A stretch of DNA of 64,000 bases from Pseudonocardiaceae bacterium (GCA_009377865.1 WHTH01000019.1:1-64000), one strand, 5' to 3'. Shown: positions 44,544-53,291, counted from the first letter of the stretch. The notes: a model not told the origin generated them from the letters alone. Numbers and translations: made by a program.

Positions 44544-45797
44544 TCACCGTTGCGCCGCGTCGAGCGCGAAGGCGGCGTAGAGCGCGACCCCGTGCACCAG
44601 CGCGGACTCGTCGAACACCACCCGGTTGGAGTGGTTGGCCGGAGCATCCTCCGGGTCGATTCCCGGCGGGCAGGCGCCGAGGAAGGCCATCGCGCCCGGC
44701 ACCTTGGCCAGCACGTAGGAGAAGTCCTCGGAACCCATCATCGGGTGCGGCATCAACTCGGCGTGGCGCTGGCCGAGCACGCGCCCGGCCAGCTCGACGA
44801 CCTGCGGCGCGACCGTGGCGTCATTGATCGTCACGGGGTAGCCGTACTCGATGTCGACGACGGCAGCGCAGCCGTGCGCAGCCGCGACGTGCTCGCACAC
44901 CCGCGTCGCCTCCTCACGCACCTTGACGCGGGCGGATTCCGACAGCGCCCGTATCGTGCCCTCGAGTTCGGCGGTCTCGGGAATCACGTTCGACGTGGTG
45001 CCCGCGCTGATTCGCGATACGGTGACCACCACAGGGTCGAAGACGTCGAGGCTCCGGGTCACCATCGTCTGCAGCGCTCCCACCATCGCCGCGGCGGCGG
45101 GCACCGGGTCCAGCGCGTGGTGCGGCGCCGAGGCATGGCCGCCGCGGCCGGTCACCGTCACCCGCAGCACATCGGACGACGCCATGATCGGTCCGGGACG
45201 GCTCTGCACCTGACCGCAGTCCAGTGTGGATGTTATGTGCAGCCCCAGCGCCCGCTCCGGCGTGCCTGCGACGTCCAGCAACCCGTCCTCGAGCATGTGG
45301 TGGGCGCCGTGGTAGCCCTCCTCGCCGGGCTGGAACATCAGCAGCACCGACCCGGCGAGTTCGCCGCGCCGCTCGGCGAGCAGCCGCGCCGCCGACGCGA
45401 GCATCGCGACGTGGGTGTCGTGCCCGCATGCGTGCATCGCGCCGTCCACTTCGGATCCGAACGGCACGCCCGACTCCTCGGACAGCGGCAACGCGTCCAT
45501 GTCGGCCCGCAGCAGCACCGTCGGCCCAGGTCTGTCACCTTCGATCAGCCCGACCATCGAGCTGCTGGAGCTGCCGGTGTGCAGCGTCACCGGGATATCG
45601 GCGAGTGCCTGCGCCACCGCCTGCTGGGTGCGGGGCAACGTCAGCCCCAGCTCCGGGTGCCGGTGGATCGCCCGGCGTAGCGCCACGGTGCGCGGCTGCA
45701 GCGCACGGGCTGCGTCGAGCAGCTCCACCGAACCCGCCGAGCGGTCTTCGGAACGGCGGGCGGAACGGCGTCGATGGCGCGGGGCGGGCGTGGTCAT
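44544..45797 (-). CDS. M20-family amidohydrolase (N-acyl-amino-acid/hippurate hydrolase-like)
   Basis: 417 residues from ATG 45797. The metal-binding pattern of M20D peptidases is visible: RADMDALPLSE, then MHACGHDTHVAML with Cys124 and His126, the catalytic Glu pair in FQPGEEGYHG (159-160) and GRGGHASAPHHALDPV of the dimerisation lid. A C-terminal MMGSEDFSYVL provides the last ligand. It hydrolyses N-acyl amino acids or related amides in the cytoplasm. A basic 20-residue extension precedes the domain. Divergent from the TadA-partner gene. Confidence 0.92.
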   Translation of the reverse strand: MTTPAPRHRRRSARRSEDRSAGSVELLDAARALQPRTVALRRAIHRHPELGLTLPRTQQAVAQALADIPVTLHTGSSSSSMVGLIEGDRPGPTVLLRADMDALPLSEESGVPFGSEVDGAMHACGHDTHVAMLASAARLLAERRGELAGSVLLMFQPGEEGYHGAHHMLEDGLLDVAGTPERALGLHITSTLDCGQVQSRPGPIMASSDVLRVTVTGRGGHASAPHHALDPVPAAAAMVGALQTMVTRSLDVFDPVVVTVSRISAGTTSNVIPETAELEGTIRALSESARVKVREEATRVCEHVAAAHGCAAVVDIEYGYPVTINDATVAPQVVELAGRVLGQRHAELMPHPMMGSEDFSYVLAKVPGAMAFLGACPPGIDPEDAPANHSNRVVFDESALVHGVALYAAFALDAAQR

Positions 45798-45876
45798 CCC
45801 TCGATACTGACATTGTGACCCGCCGGTGCGGTCGCCGCGCTTCCGTACTGCACTGATCGGCGCATACCGTAGGCGC

Positions 45877-46362
45877 ATGGCGGTCAACGGGTTCGCCGTC
45901 GCCGTGGTCCGCGAGGACGGGCGGTGGCACTGCACCGCGCTCGAGGCTGCCGCGTTGGACGACCTCGACGCGGCCATCACCGAGCTGCGCGGGCAGCGCT
46001 CCACGGGTGCGGTCTTCGGCCTGCTCGACGTCGACGACGAGTTCTTCGTCATCGTCCGGCCGGTGCCCGGTGGAGTGTCGCTGCTGCTCTCCGACGCAGC
46101 GGCCGCGCTGGACTACGACGTCGCAGCCGACGTCTTGGACCTGCTGCGTGTCGAGGTCCCCGAAGATGATGCGCTCGACGCGGATGATGTGTGGCCGGAG
46201 GGAGATCTCGGCGTGCTCGCCGACCTCGGGCTGCGCGCCGAGGAGCTACAGGTGATCGTGGACGACGTCGACCTCTACCCCGACGAGCAGCTCGAGATGA
46301 TCGCGCAGCGGTGCGGCTTCGGCACCCAGCTGGCGGCGTTGCTGGACAAACAGCTCCGGTGA
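45877..46362 (+). CDS. tRNA adenosine deaminase-associated protein
   Basis: 161 residues from ATG 45877. It is an acidic alpha/beta protein with GFAVAVVREDGRWHCTALEA at the N-terminus, EFFVIVRPVPGGVSLLLSDA in the centre and PDEQLEMIAQRCGFG near the end, matching a conserved actinobacterial family always encoded beside tadA. Its biochemical role is unknown; genomic linkage suggests that it assists wobble adenosine deamination or its regulation. TadA follows after 28 bases. Confidence 0.88.
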   Translation: MAVNGFAVAVVREDGRWHCTALEAAALDDLDAAITELRGQRSTGAVFGLLDVDDEFFVIVRPVPGGVSLLLSDAAAALDYDVAADVLDLLRVEVPEDDALDADDVWPEGDLGVLADLGLRAEELQVIVDDVDLYPDEQLEMIAQRCGFGTQLAALLDKQLR

Positions 46363-46390
46363 GTGCGTCTCGCCCTGCCCCTTCGCGCTG

Positions 46391-46927
46391 ATGACGGCGC
46401 GCGACGCCGAGCTGGTTCGCCGGGCGATCGAGGTGGCCCGGGAGGCCGAGCGCAGCGGTGACGTGCCGGTCGGCGCGGTGCTCGTCGGCGCGGATGGCGT
46501 CGAGCTGGCCCATGCCGCCAACGCGCGGGAGGCCACCGGTGACCCCACCGCGCACGCCGAGCTGCTGGCGTTGCGGGCGGGTGCCGCGCGGTTGCGCGAC
46601 GAGGGTCGGGCCGACAGCTGGCGGCTGTCCGGTTGCACCCTCGCCGTCACGGTCGAACCCTGCACCATGTGCGCGGGTGCGGTGGTCGCCGCCCGCGTCG
46701 ATCGGCTGGTCTTCGGGACGTGGGAGCCGCGGACGGGTGCCGTCGGGTCGCTGTGGGACGTCGTGCGGGACCGCCGCCTCAACCACCGGCCGGAGGTGCT
46801 CGGCCCGGACACGCTCGATGCAGCGCTGGTCGCCGACTGCGCCGCGTTGCTCACCGGCTTCTTCGCGCCCCGCCGCGCGCCCCGTCCTCGCGGTGGCTTC
46901 ATAGGCGGGTCGGCGGGCCGCTCTTAG
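46391..46927 (+). CDS. tadA: tRNA-specific adenosine deaminase
   Basis: 178 residues from ATG 46391. The zinc-dependent deaminase motifs are TAHAELLAL (His55, catalytic Glu57) and VEPCTMCAGA (Cys91 and Cys94). It converts the wobble adenosine of tRNA-Arg(ACG) to inosine. The C-terminal RPRGGFIGGSAGRS tail is slightly extended. Its pairing with the associated-protein gene and the tRNA-Ser gene 60 bases downstream is a familiar actinobacterial arrangement. Confidence 0.95.
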   Translation: MTARDAELVRRAIEVAREAERSGDVPVGAVLVGADGVELAHAANAREATGDPTAHAELLALRAGAARLRDEGRADSWRLSGCTLAVTVEPCTMCAGAVVAARVDRLVFGTWEPRTGAVGSLWDVVRDRRLNHRPEVLGPDTLDAALVADCAALLTGFFAPRRAPRPRGGFIGGSAGRS

Positions 46928-46987
46928 CCCTCATTGGTTACCAGCCCCTACCTGGAGCAGCGCCGCGCGTCAGGTACCTTCGTCGGC

Positions 46988-47073
46988 GGTAGCGTGTCCG
47001 AGCGGCCTAAGGAGCGCGCCTCGAAAGCGCGTGAGGGTTCTGCCCTCCGTGGGTTCGAATCCCACCGCTACCG
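46988..47073 (+). tRNA. tRNA-Ser (anticodon CGA)
   Basis: An 86-base cloverleaf with acceptor GGTAGCG pairing with CGCTACC and discriminator G at 47073. The T-arm is GTGGGTTCGAATCCCAC, the anticodon loop CTCGAAA (anticodon CGA, codon UCG), and the long variable arm (GAGGGTTCTGCCCTC) is that of a class II tRNA-Ser. CCA is not encoded. Confidence 0.97.
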
Positions 47074-48102
47074 CCGACTAGCCGAGCAGGGGTCCGGGCG
47101 AAGGACAGGGCCTCGGCTCGACCGGCTCGCGCTGGCCGGGATCAGGGGTCGTGACCCTCCGAGACGTCGATCAGTGGCAACACAACGATGGCTCCATAGG
47201 GCCGTGGCTGGGTAGTGTATGAAACAATGTTGCTTTGGAGGAGACTCCACGCTACCACTTGATTCCTCTGGTTAATCAGCTGTGAGGGTGTGCTTGCTGG
47301 CTGAGGTCGAGGCGCCGCGCCGGCGAGCCGATCACGTCGTGACGGGTTGTCCGGCCGATCCGGTGTCCGTCGCGGTGACCGGTCACCGGGGCGAGGCGCT
47401 GGGTGCACGCCACAGCGGTCCCGCTATGGAAACGTCGCTGGTCACAGTGATCCGGCTCACATGGCGTACGTGCTGCGGCCGCCATACCATTTGCGGTGGA
47501 GCCGGGATGTGTTGCTCGTGACTGGCGCAATACGAGTTCGTTGTCGTGGAACCCCCGACTGGGTACGCGTCTCGATCACTCGCATTCAACAAACTGGATC
47601 AGCTCGATTCATTGACCGGCCCAGAATCGGTCCTGAATCGTGATACTCCAGCGTGGCTGCGTCTGACACTTGTTCGCGCGCCGGCGGTTTGCGGTTCACT
47701 ACTGGACCGCAGTGCGCTCCATACCGACGTGCTCGAGCCTCGTGCTGATGTGCCGTGGAACGCTCTGACCTGCGACGATGCGGAATGGGTAACCAGGGAT
47801 CTGCGTGGATAAAAGATCTTCCGAGGCCGTGCGGCGACGATCTAGACCCGGCACGGCAATATGGTGGGTCCCCGTCCTCCGGTTGGCTGCGGGCCAGTCG
47901 GTGTAACCCACACCTAGTAATCGTTGCCCTCACCCCCTTGCTTTCTCACAGCAGATCGAACACGCTGCGCTACTTACAGGAGCGGTTTACTGGGATGCGT
48001 GTCGAGAGACGAGGATGCGAGCGGCCATGGTTGTGGTAGGCAACTCGTGTCCTTGCCGGAACGTGCCGGCGATCACATGCTTCCCCTATACAGGAGAGAG
48101 GG
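47074..48102. other. 1.0-kb gene-poor tract downstream of tRNA-Ser
   Basis: No frame with a ribosome site plus recognisable motif on either strand. GC content is visibly lower than elsewhere, with short AT-rich runs such as TGTATGAAACAATGTTG near 47215. A tRNA 3' end followed by atypical DNA is where integrated elements sit, but I see no integrase and no second copy of the tRNA 3' end. It probably contains the promoter of the three-gene heptad operon and degraded sequence. Confidence 0.5.
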
Positions 48103-48807
48103 GTGGTCGAGTTGGCTGGCACGCAGGGTCGGGCCGGCGCATCGGGCGCTAGCCCCGGACGGGGCTTCGTCGTGGTCAGCGCGGTGATCCTCGTCGTCGT
48201 CGTCTTGGCGGTGGGCGTGGCGGCCGCGCTACTCGCGCGGACCATGGCAGCTGCCCAGAGCATCGACAAGAAGGCTGCGACCATCGCGGAGACCGGCCGC
48301 GGCATCAACACCGCGACCGACTCGGTCGTCCAGCTCAACCGGACCAACGAGACCGCCTCGTCGATCCTGACGAGCGCGATGCCGCTGGAGGACTCGCTCA
48401 CTACGATCGTCAACAGCGCGACGACCATCGACGACCTCGCGGTGTCGATCAACAACAGTGCCGGGACCATCAACGGCACGGCTGGCGACGTCAACGCCAC
48501 CGCCAAGACGATCAATGCGAGCGCGACGTCGATCAATGCCGATGCCAGCAGCATCAACGGCCATGCGACCGCGATCAACGAAACCGCGCAGGGCATCAAT
48601 GGCGCGGCGGCCGAGATCCTCGACGTGGCGATCCGTATCGACGACGACGCGACGGCCATCAACGAGAACCTCGCCAGCACCCTCGGCATCGTCGGTGCCG
48701 TCGAGCGAGACACCACGAACATCGTCGGTGAGGCGGTCGAGGCACGGCAGACGTCGTCCTGCATCGGACAGAAGCTGCTCGCCCCCGAGAACACAGACGA
48801 CTGCTAA
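48103..48807 (+). CDS. Heptad-repeat single-span membrane protein A
   Basis: 234 residues; GTG 48103 has AGGAG six bases upstream. A membrane span at about 21-45 (FVVVSAVILVVVVLAVGVAA) precedes an external domain that is almost entirely heptads of the form x-I-N-x-x-A-x, about ten to twelve consecutive units (for example TINASATSINADASSINGHA). Ile and Ala alternate with 4/3 spacing, predicting a long coiled coil. It ends with a Cys 15 residues from the end and a C-terminal Cys (CIGQKLLAPENTDDC). No signalling or enzymatic domain. It is first of three similar genes; I do not recognise the family. It resembles the periplasmic stalk of chemoreceptors, without their output domain. Confidence 0.75.
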   Translation: MVELAGTQGRAGASGASPGRGFVVVSAVILVVVVLAVGVAAALLARTMAAAQSIDKKAATIAETGRGINTATDSVVQLNRTNETASSILTSAMPLEDSLTTIVNSATTIDDLAVSINNSAGTINGTAGDVNATAKTINASATSINADASSINGHATAINETAQGINGAAAEILDVAIRIDDDATAINENLASTLGIVGAVERDTTNIVGEAVEARQTSSCIGQKLLAPENTDDC

Positions 48808-48819
48808 GGAGGATGGAAG

Positions 48820-49560
48820 ATGGCAACGCAACCAATGACCAGAGCCTCGTCCTCCCGTACCAGTAATCCACCCGGTGGAGGGCCTGGCTCCGGTGGGACG
48901 GTCGTCCGGTGGATGTGGACCTGGATCGTGCTCGGGATCCTCGTCGTGATCACCGTCATCGGGTTCCTGATCGGGATCGTGCGCTCGCTCGAGTCGATCG
49001 ATGCGGGTCTGTTCGAGGCCTCCAGTGCGGTGCAGGGGGCGGGCGGCGACGTCGTCACGCTGCCCGCGTCGATCAGCTCGATCAACAACAACCTGACCGA
49101 GATCGACACCGCGCTGAAGCCGATCCGCGGCCAGGCCGGCGACATCAGTTCCGGGCTGGCGTCGATCACGTCCTCGCTGCAGGACATCGATGCGTCGCTC
49201 AAGGACACCTCGGCGTCGCTGGTCGACACCTCCGGGTCGCTGGCCGACACCTCCGGGGTGCTGGTCAACGCGTCGGACTCGGTCAGCGTGATCGACGGCT
49301 CGCTGGCCGACACCTCGAATGTGCTGTCGACGGTGCTGGGCCAGGCCGGCGACATCGAGGCTGAGCTCGAGGCGGCGCAGAACGCGGGCAGTCAGGGCAC
49401 GAACGCGGTGCCCCCGAAGCTCGTCACGGCGAACGGCATCCTCGCACCCGCCCAGGCCGACACCAGCAACATCACCACGCAGCTCGTCGGTGTCAACAAG
49501 AACCTGACGGGCATCTGCGAGTCGCCCGCAGTCGATTTGCTACCACCCAACCGCTGCTAG
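48820..49560 (+). CDS. Heptad-repeat single-span membrane protein B
   Basis: 246 residues from ATG 48820; AGGAGG lies seven bases upstream and the gene begins 12 bases after the previous stop. The span at about 31-53 (WIVLGILVVITVIGFLIGIV) is preceded by a Gly/Pro-rich cytoplasmic tail. The outer part has seven-residue repeats with the consensus SLxDTSx (ASLKDTSASLVDTSGSLADT) flanked by helical segments. Like protein A it ends in a Cys pair, CESPAVDLLPPNRC, the last residue being Cys. It is clearly built like its neighbours but shares little sequence outside the heptads. Function unknown. Confidence 0.75.
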   Translation: MATQPMTRASSSRTSNPPGGGPGSGGTVVRWMWTWIVLGILVVITVIGFLIGIVRSLESIDAGLFEASSAVQGAGGDVVTLPASISSINNNLTEIDTALKPIRGQAGDISSGLASITSSLQDIDASLKDTSASLVDTSGSLADTSGVLVNASDSVSVIDGSLADTSNVLSTVLGQAGDIEAELEAAQNAGSQGTNAVPPKLVTANGILAPAQADTSNITTQLVGVNKNLTGICESPAVDLLPPNRC

Positions 49561-49570
49561 GGAGGCGAGT

Positions 49571-50458
49571 GTGCTCACACGCTTGAGAAGGCCGGGTGTG
49601 CTCCCTGCCGTCATGCTCGTGATCATCATTCTCTGGGCGTTGTTCGCGGTCTTGATGCTGACCAACACGTTGGTGAAGGCCGGGTCGATCGACGACCGGG
49701 TGGAGGTGATCAACGGTGAGGTCGCGCCGATCGACAAGGAGCTCGACAATGTCGTGCTCGCCGAGGAGGTCGCTGACACCTCCGGGCAGATCCGGGAGGC
49801 GGCAGCGCCGCTGTCCGGGCAGTTGACGCAGACCAACGACAGCGTCAAGGGGATCGACAGCAGCGCGAAGAAGATTCTGTCCACCGCCGGGAAGATCAAC
49901 GGGACAGCGAAGGAGATCAACGTTTCGGTCCAGGAGATCAACGGCAACGTCAACACGATCGGGTCGACGCTGGACTCGGTCGAGGGCAACGCGCAGTCGA
50001 TCAACGGCTCGGTCGACGGGATCACCGCCAGCTTCAGCGGCACGCTCGCCGAAGTCGTCACGATCGACGACAGATTGGTCGTGGCCAACGGGGGCGTCGA
50101 CACCCTGCTCGGGCAGATCCGCGGCGCCTCGGCGAACATCGCGAACGTGACCGACGTGCAGGTCCCGGCGATCATGACCAATGCATCCGGGATCGAAAAC
50201 AGCCCGCTGCTTTTGAACCCGATGAACCCGACTCTGCTGAACGAGTTGGCTGCGGCGTCGCTGCTGGCACAGGAGCGGAATGCTGCGGCGCGGCCGGCCG
50301 TGCCGGCTCCGGTGCCGGACCTCGCCGGATTGCCGGCGCCGGTTCGGCAGCCGGTGCCCGAGATCGGGGGCGGGATCCTGCCGCTCGGATCAGGGGAGTC
50401 GGAGTCGTCGTCCGGTAACGACAGCGGCTCCATCCTGGGCGGTCTGGTAGGCCCGTAA
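49571..50458 (+). CDS. Heptad-repeat single-span membrane protein C
   Basis: 295 residues from GTG 49571 (GGAGG five bases upstream). The span at about 10-32 (VLPAVMLVIIILWALFAVLM) is followed by heptads of the I-N type again (KINGTAKEINVSVQEINGNV). The C-terminal 90 residues are Pro/Ala/Gly-rich and lack the terminal Cys of A and B. Together the three genes form an operon of three size-matched membrane-anchored coiled-coil proteins, suggesting a heteromeric envelope structure. A strong terminator follows 20 bases after the stop. Confidence 0.75.
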   Translation: MLTRLRRPGVLPAVMLVIIILWALFAVLMLTNTLVKAGSIDDRVEVINGEVAPIDKELDNVVLAEEVADTSGQIREAAAPLSGQLTQTNDSVKGIDSSAKKILSTAGKINGTAKEINVSVQEINGNVNTIGSTLDSVEGNAQSINGSVDGITASFSGTLAEVVTIDDRLVVANGGVDTLLGQIRGASANIANVTDVQVPAIMTNASGIENSPLLLNPMNPTLLNELAAASLLAQERNAAARPAVPAPVPDLAGLPAPVRQPVPEIGGGILPLGSGESESSSGNDSGSILGGLVGP

Positions 50459-50480
50459 CGGGTAGGGCCGAGTGATCACC

Positions 50481-50520
50481 GCTCGGGGGCGCCGGAGACA
50501 CTCCGGCGCCCCCGAGCTTT
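50481..50520 (+). terminator. Rho-independent terminator after the heptad-protein operon
   Basis: A 17-bp perfect stem, GCTCGGGGGCGCCGGAG (50481-50497) pairing with CTCCGGCGCCCCCGAGC (50501-50517), with loop ACA and followed by TTTG. It ends the three-gene operon cleanly. Confidence 0.92.
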
Positions 50521-50806
50521 GTCGTGGTCGAGGCCGTCTGGCTGCCCCGATCCACCCCCCATGAGCAGGCTCGTGGCAGTTTCCGGGCACGGTATAACCA
50601 CGACAAGTGCGCTTATCGTGGGCGCGGGTGCGCTGACCTGGACTGATACCCCCACCAGTACGCCCACCTGCATAAATGTGTCGCAGGGTGTCGCACCGCG
50701 CTGCGCTGGAGTGTCACCGCAACGCGCCCCGCTCCCCACGTTCTTCCGACGGGGCCGGGGCGTCCGAACTGGAAGGACGTGAAGACGTCTACGACCAGCC
50801 GGGCGT
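50521..50806. other. Intergenic region with an imperfect 24-bp palindrome
   Basis: No gene. A 24-base palindrome with 20 matching positions lies at 50598-50621 (CCACGA...TCGTGG), and TGTCGCA is directly repeated near 50680-50695. Both flanking genes end here, so the palindrome has no obvious promoter to control. Confidence 0.45.
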
Positions 50807-51059
50807 TCAGGGGGCGGGTAGCTCGACCAGCGCGGCGCCCCACTCGGCCGACTGCGCCGTGGACAGTGTGATCTCGCAGCCCGGCAGGTCGGTGACGAAC
50901 ACGACCGCCAGGTCCGTCCGGTCCCTGACCCGCTCGACCAGGAGCCCGGTGGGAAGCTGGGCGCGGGCGGTGTGGATCGTCACTCCCGCGTCGTCGTCGC
51001 ACTCGACGTTCTTGAGCCATCGGAACCGGCCGAGCGTCTCGCTGTGCAGTGCGCTCACC
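50807..51059 (-). CDS. Small protein following the XRE regulator (83 aa)
   Basis: A GTG at 51059 begins VSALHSETLGRFRWLKNVEC, followed by VERVRDRTDLAVVFVTDLPG and SAEWGAALVELPAP. XRE regulators of this type are commonly followed by a small partner gene overlapping in GTGA, and the other frame of the regulator ends with TGA exactly at this GTG. In the sequence as given, however, this segment is in frame with the regulator and can be read as its C-terminus (50807-52072, 421 residues). No family assigned; loosely DUF397-like in size and position. Confidence 0.5.
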
Positions 51060-52072
51060 GCCCGGCTTCCCTCGGGTCGGGTAGCTCGAGCAGTTCGGCG
51101 AGGACGTCCTCGGCGCGGCCGTCGCGAGGGACCGCGCTGCGTTTCCACCCCGATCGCCAGGGACCACGCAGCCACGTTCGCTGGCCCGAAGTGCCACTGC
51201 AACGTGTTGCGCTCCCCGGTGTGGACCGCCAGCCCGGCAGCCTCACTGATCCGGGCGTCGGCCTCGTCGGGACGTCCCTTGCGCGCGGCAAGCTGCGCGG
51301 ACAGCAGGTGCATCACCCCGAATGCCTCCGCTGCCCCGGTGTCATCGCTGGCGGGGTCGGCCTCGGGCTCGATCGCGACCAGCGCGCCGCTGAGCACGTC
51401 AGCAGCGGCGCGGCGCGCTCCCAAGCTGCTGAACCCGCTGGCACCGATCAGTGTGGCGAACCCGGTCACGGCCGGGTCGCCGAGCAACCGGGCGGCCTCT
51501 TGCGCGCGCCGCGCGGCCTGCACGGCGAGTTCGGTCCGGCCGAGCTTGCGAGTGGTGCCGAAGGCGGCGACGCATCCCTCCACAAGCCCCCTCAGCGCGG
51601 CACGGCGGGTGTCGGTGTTCCCCGTTGCGGCGTGGGTGTGCAGCTCAGCCAGCACCACGCCCAAGTCCCGGCAAGCGAGCGCATACCGCGCTTCCTCGCA
51701 ATGCCTGTTGGCCTGTGCCGCCGCCCGGACGAGCTGGTCAACGAGGCGGACCGGGATATCCAGCGCGTCGTCAGGTGTGGTGTCGTAGAGCGCCACGACG
51801 AGCTCTGGCAGTTCCGCCAGCGCATCGGCGGTATCGCGGTCGGTCGGTAGGTAGGGCTGGCCGGTCAGGTCGGCCACAGCGCAGCCCAGCGCCCCGGCGA
51901 GGTCCTCCAGCAGTCCCCGGCGCTCGAACCGGCGATGCCCACGTTCGAGCAGCGACAGGTAGCCCTTCGAGATCCCAGCCAGCCCGGCGGCGACCTCCAC
52001 GCTCAGCCCCCGGCGGCGGCGGATGGTGCGCGCCCGCTGACCAATGGTGCAGCTCTCGTCGGTGGCCTCCAT
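51055..52072 (-). CDS. XRE-family helix-turn-helix regulator, probably frameshifted near its 3' end
   Basis: From ATG 52072, residues 9-65 form an XRE HTH (IGQRARTIRRRRGLSVEVAA then GISKGYLSLLERGHRRFERR), followed by TPR-like helices (LAVQAARRAQEAARLLGDPA, LLSAQLAARKGRPDEADARI) to about residue 300. Beyond LAIGVETQR the reading in the same frame is Arg/Pro-rich nonsense ([19 protein letters not shown]). The alternative frame is codon-like (DGRAEDVLAELLELPDPREA) and stops at 51055, overlapping the next start. An indel near 51140-51200 is the simplest explanation. The uninterrupted frame as given ends at 50807. DNA-binding regulator; target unknown. Confidence 0.7.
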
Positions 52073-52256
52073 GGGACGGGATGGTACCGACCTGCGATGG
52101 ATTGCGGCGTGGTGCGACCCCGCGCGGGCCGGGACGGTGCCCGCTCACGGGCGAAGGAGTCACACCCAGCAACACCCCGCCCCGGCAGGGGACCACGCGG
52201 CGCCGAGCGGCCCGCTCAGCGCCACGCTGCCGCCACGGAACGCGGCTCAGGTCGGC

Positions 52257-52922
52257 TCACAGCAGCCGGAAGCTGCTGGTGATCTGGTCGAACGTCGGAG
52301 CCGTTTGGGGGAACTGCTCCTTCGGCACCGACTGGAACACGATAGTGATCATCTTCTTGCCGTCGAACAGGAAGAAGTGGGTGTGTGCTCCCGTCTGCTT
52401 GGTGGCGGCGTCCTCGAATGAGTAGAAGTAGAAGTAGCCCGGCAAGCCTGCCAGCTCGATCTGCGCCGGTTCGGCAAGGAGCTCGACGGACTCGTTCGAG
52501 TTGACGATATCGTCGGCCAGTTTCTTGGCTTGCGGAAGCTGCTCCGGGCCGACCGCCGTCTCGAGTTCCACCACGCGCACCAAAAAGGAGTCCTGCTGGT
52601 TCTTCGCCGCAACCAGCTCGACCTGGGGGTCCTCGGATTGCAGCCGTGTCCACGACTTCGGATAGGACAGCGCGAAGCCGGCCTGCTCGCTACGGAACTC
52701 GACGACTTCGCCCGGCGGGCTGTTCGGCGAGGAGGGCTCGGCAGCGGCGGCCGGTGGTGGCGGCGAAGATGGCGGTGGCGCGGCGAACATCCGTTGCGCG
52801 AATCCCGCTGCGAGCGTTGCCAGGACGCCGGCTACCAGCACCGCGGCGATGACGAGGAGGACCCGCTTGTTGCGCAGGACGCTCAACTTACTCGCGGCAC
52901 CTCGCAATACCCCACCTGCCAT
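52257..52922 (-). CDS. Membrane-anchored PsbP-like protein
   Basis: 221 residues from ATG 52922. An N-terminal basic stretch and span (VLLVIAAVLVAGVLATLAAG, about 21-40) are followed by a Pro/Ala/Ser linker and an external domain beginning EFRSEQAGFALSYPKSWTRL and ending FDQITSSFRLL, the pattern of PsbP/DUF1795-like domains in actinobacterial lipoproteins. There is no lipobox Cys, so it is a type II anchored protein. Function unknown; ligand binding or envelope stress have been suggested for relatives. The 184 bases to the XRE gene hold no other gene. Confidence 0.72.
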   Translation of the reverse strand: MAGGVLRGAASKLSVLRNKRVLLVIAAVLVAGVLATLAAGFAQRMFAAPPPSSPPPPAAAAEPSSPNSPPGEVVEFRSEQAGFALSYPKSWTRLQSEDPQVELVAAKNQQDSFLVRVVELETAVGPEQLPQAKKLADDIVNSNESVELLAEPAQIELAGLPGYFYFYSFEDAATKQTGAHTHFFLFDGKKMITIVFQSVPKEQFPQTAPTFDQITSSFRLL

Positions 52923-53291
52923 GCGGACCTCTTCCCTCAGCCTGTGATCGAGTGTAAGTTCACTGTGAACAGTCCATCGCGTGCGGGACCCTGTCCACGG
53001 GCCGCACGCAGCCAGGGCATGGTACTAGTGCCGCAGACGTAAGGGGAGTCCCGGGTTGGTTGGGGATGGATGGAATGTTGGTCCGGCCAGCGGGTTTCAA
53101 GCCTATGCTCGTCATCCCTGAACGCGGTTCTCACCCTGATGGGGTACTACCTTCGCCTGCCGCCGTACGTGCACGATGTCCCCGGGATCTTGCAGCGGCA
53201 GTGGCGGCGGACCCCGGCGGCGTAACCGCGGTCCGGCGTACTCTGCGGCCTGTGGATACGGATCATTCGTGATCGAACGGAAGAGGCAGAC
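52923..53291. other. 369-base interval without a recognised gene
   Basis: Divergent promoter region between the PsbP-like and DUF4383 genes. No frame with homology; short open frames lack ribosome sites. Nothing repetitive seen. Confidence 0.5.

Noticed and set aside
43518-45680. 711-codon plus-strand frame opposite tyrA and the M20 gene
   Set aside because: An antisense shadow; both minus-strand genes have intact catalytic motifs.
47546-47933. Open frames in the gene-poor tract on both strands
   Set aside because: No ribosome site, atypical residue composition, no motif, and they overlap each other.
48103-50458. Heptad proteins as MCE-family or chemoreceptor genes
   Set aside because: No MCE/MlaD domain, no HAMP or methyl-accepting signalling hairpin; only the heptad-rich outer segment is similar in style.
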